A stretch of 5,805 nt of DNA from Deltaproteobacteria bacterium (lineage in GTDB: Bacteria; Desulfobacterota; Desulfobacteria; Desulfobacterales; B30-G6), in assembly GCA_003647375.1 (NCBI GenBank), contig QMMS01000292.1, positions 1 to 5,805 of the forward strand, written 5' to 3'. Numbering within the stretch: the first letter of the stretch is position 1; each line of letters begins with the position of its first letter. The notes beneath the pieces are model-generated. The model saw nothing but the letters and a program-made list of their open reading frames with translations. It made no database searches and had not been told where the DNA came from. This document shows positions 5,283 through 5,805 of this stretch, piece after piece. The position numbers were made by a program, and so were the translations under genes.

Positions 5283-5805
5283 TTTCCGATGCATCCGGCG
5301 ATCACCGATGACAAATCCTCTACATCTGCGCCTATTTTTTTCAAATTCCCCAGACAGATAGGGCACATGGCGACAATTTTTTCACCGGGCACCTGTAGTT
5401 CTTCAACTCTCCGGGTTCCCACCTCAGTGGAAAGCTTTGGGGATATGGATTCGGCCGGTCCACCGCAGCAACTGGTAAACGCTCCGGCATTTCTTATGGG
5501 TGCGCATTCGACGCCCAGACTTGTCAATACCTTTTCCGGCACATCTGAAAGCTCAAGATACCTGCCGTAAAAACAAGGGTCATGCAGCGTAATGCGGCGG
5601 TATCCGTTTTTGGATTGAAAATTGGTCAGCTCAAAATAGGTCTTGACCTCAAAATGGGCATCCACGTATTTGGGGAAAAGCACTTTTACCGCATAAGTTG
5701 TATGGGGATCTACGGTGATGAGTTTTTTAATTCCAGCCTGTTTTAGTTTTCCGGCTACATATCGGGCGTGCTTCACAAAGCCTTCCTGATCGCCAAGATC
5801 GTACA
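5279..5805 (-). CDS. HdrB/HdrD-like CCG-domain iron-sulfur protein, C-terminal part
   Basis: The gene enters from the right edge; 174 residues are visible (first whole codon at 5801-5803). The frame is open upstream of the GTG at 5774-5776 with protein-like sequence (YDLGDQEGF), so that GTG is internal. The visible part holds one complete CCG domain: DPC (C77), x34, C112-C113-GG, x33, C147-P-I-C150. This fits the C-x31-38-CC-x33-34-C-x2-C signature of HdrB/HdrD, DsrK and related proteins, which bind a non-cubane or special [4Fe-4S] cluster at the disulfide-cleaving site. The stretch ITVDPHTTYAV (29-39) is typical of the inter-domain part of two-CCG proteins such as HdrD- or GlpC-like ones, so a first CCG domain and perhaps ferredoxin sites probably lie outside the window. 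With an HdrA-like gene in the same run, it may be the catalytic partner; the thiol/disulfide substrate is unknown. Confidence 0.9.
   Translation of the reverse strand, partial: YDLGDQEGFVKHARYVAGKLKQAGIKKLITVDPHTTYAVKVLFPKYVDAHFEVKTYFELTNFQSKNGYRRITLHDPCFYGRYLELSDVPEKVLTSLGVECAPIRNAGAFTSCCGGPAESISPKLSTEVGTRRVEELQVPGEKIVAMCPICLGNLKKIGADVEDLSSVIAGCIGK

Overview
All eight genes I can support lie on the minus strand and read right to left. They look like one tightly packed transcription unit whose two end genes run off the window. The content is anaerobic redox metabolism: a CCG-domain protein of the heterodisulfide reductase B/D type, an HdrA/QmoA-like flavin and iron-sulfur oxidoreductase, and a DsrE-like sulfur-carrier protein. 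Together with the moderate base composition and the very AT-rich repeat hairpins between genes, this suggests a sulfate- or sulfur-metabolising bacterium of the former Deltaproteobacteria (Desulfobacterales-like). That placement is an inference from gene content; there is no rRNA or marker gene here.

Layout in transcription order: C-terminal part of an HdrB/HdrD-like protein (5805-5279); DsrE-like protein (5195-4818); three tandem paralogues of an unrecognised cysteine-rich protein of about 235 residues (4723-3986, 3989-3282, 3255-2554); a stand-alone PocR-type sensory domain (2528-2013); an HdrA/QmoA-like oxidoreductase (1824-583); and the first 120 codons of another protein that begins at a TTG and leaves the window at base 1. 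Intergenic gaps are 25-95 bases or a 4-base overlap, except on either side of the HdrA-like gene, where gaps of 188 and 222 bases hold repeat-built inverted repeats.

The likely joint role is movement of electrons, and perhaps sulfur, between thiol/disulfide substrates and iron-sulfur/flavin carriers: HdrA-like flavin core, HdrB/D-like disulfide-handling subunit, DsrE-like cysteine protein. The three paralogues share eight invariant cysteines and may bind a metal or cluster, or serve as sulfur/redox partners. They are the best candidate for something undescribed. The PocR-like protein could sense a small ligand, but it has no DNA-binding or signalling domain attached.

The two larger gaps hold a heptad-repeat inverted repeat (410-554) and an octad-repeat inverted repeat (1887-1966). 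Three of the genes have a hairpin whose stem or loop runs through the stop codon.
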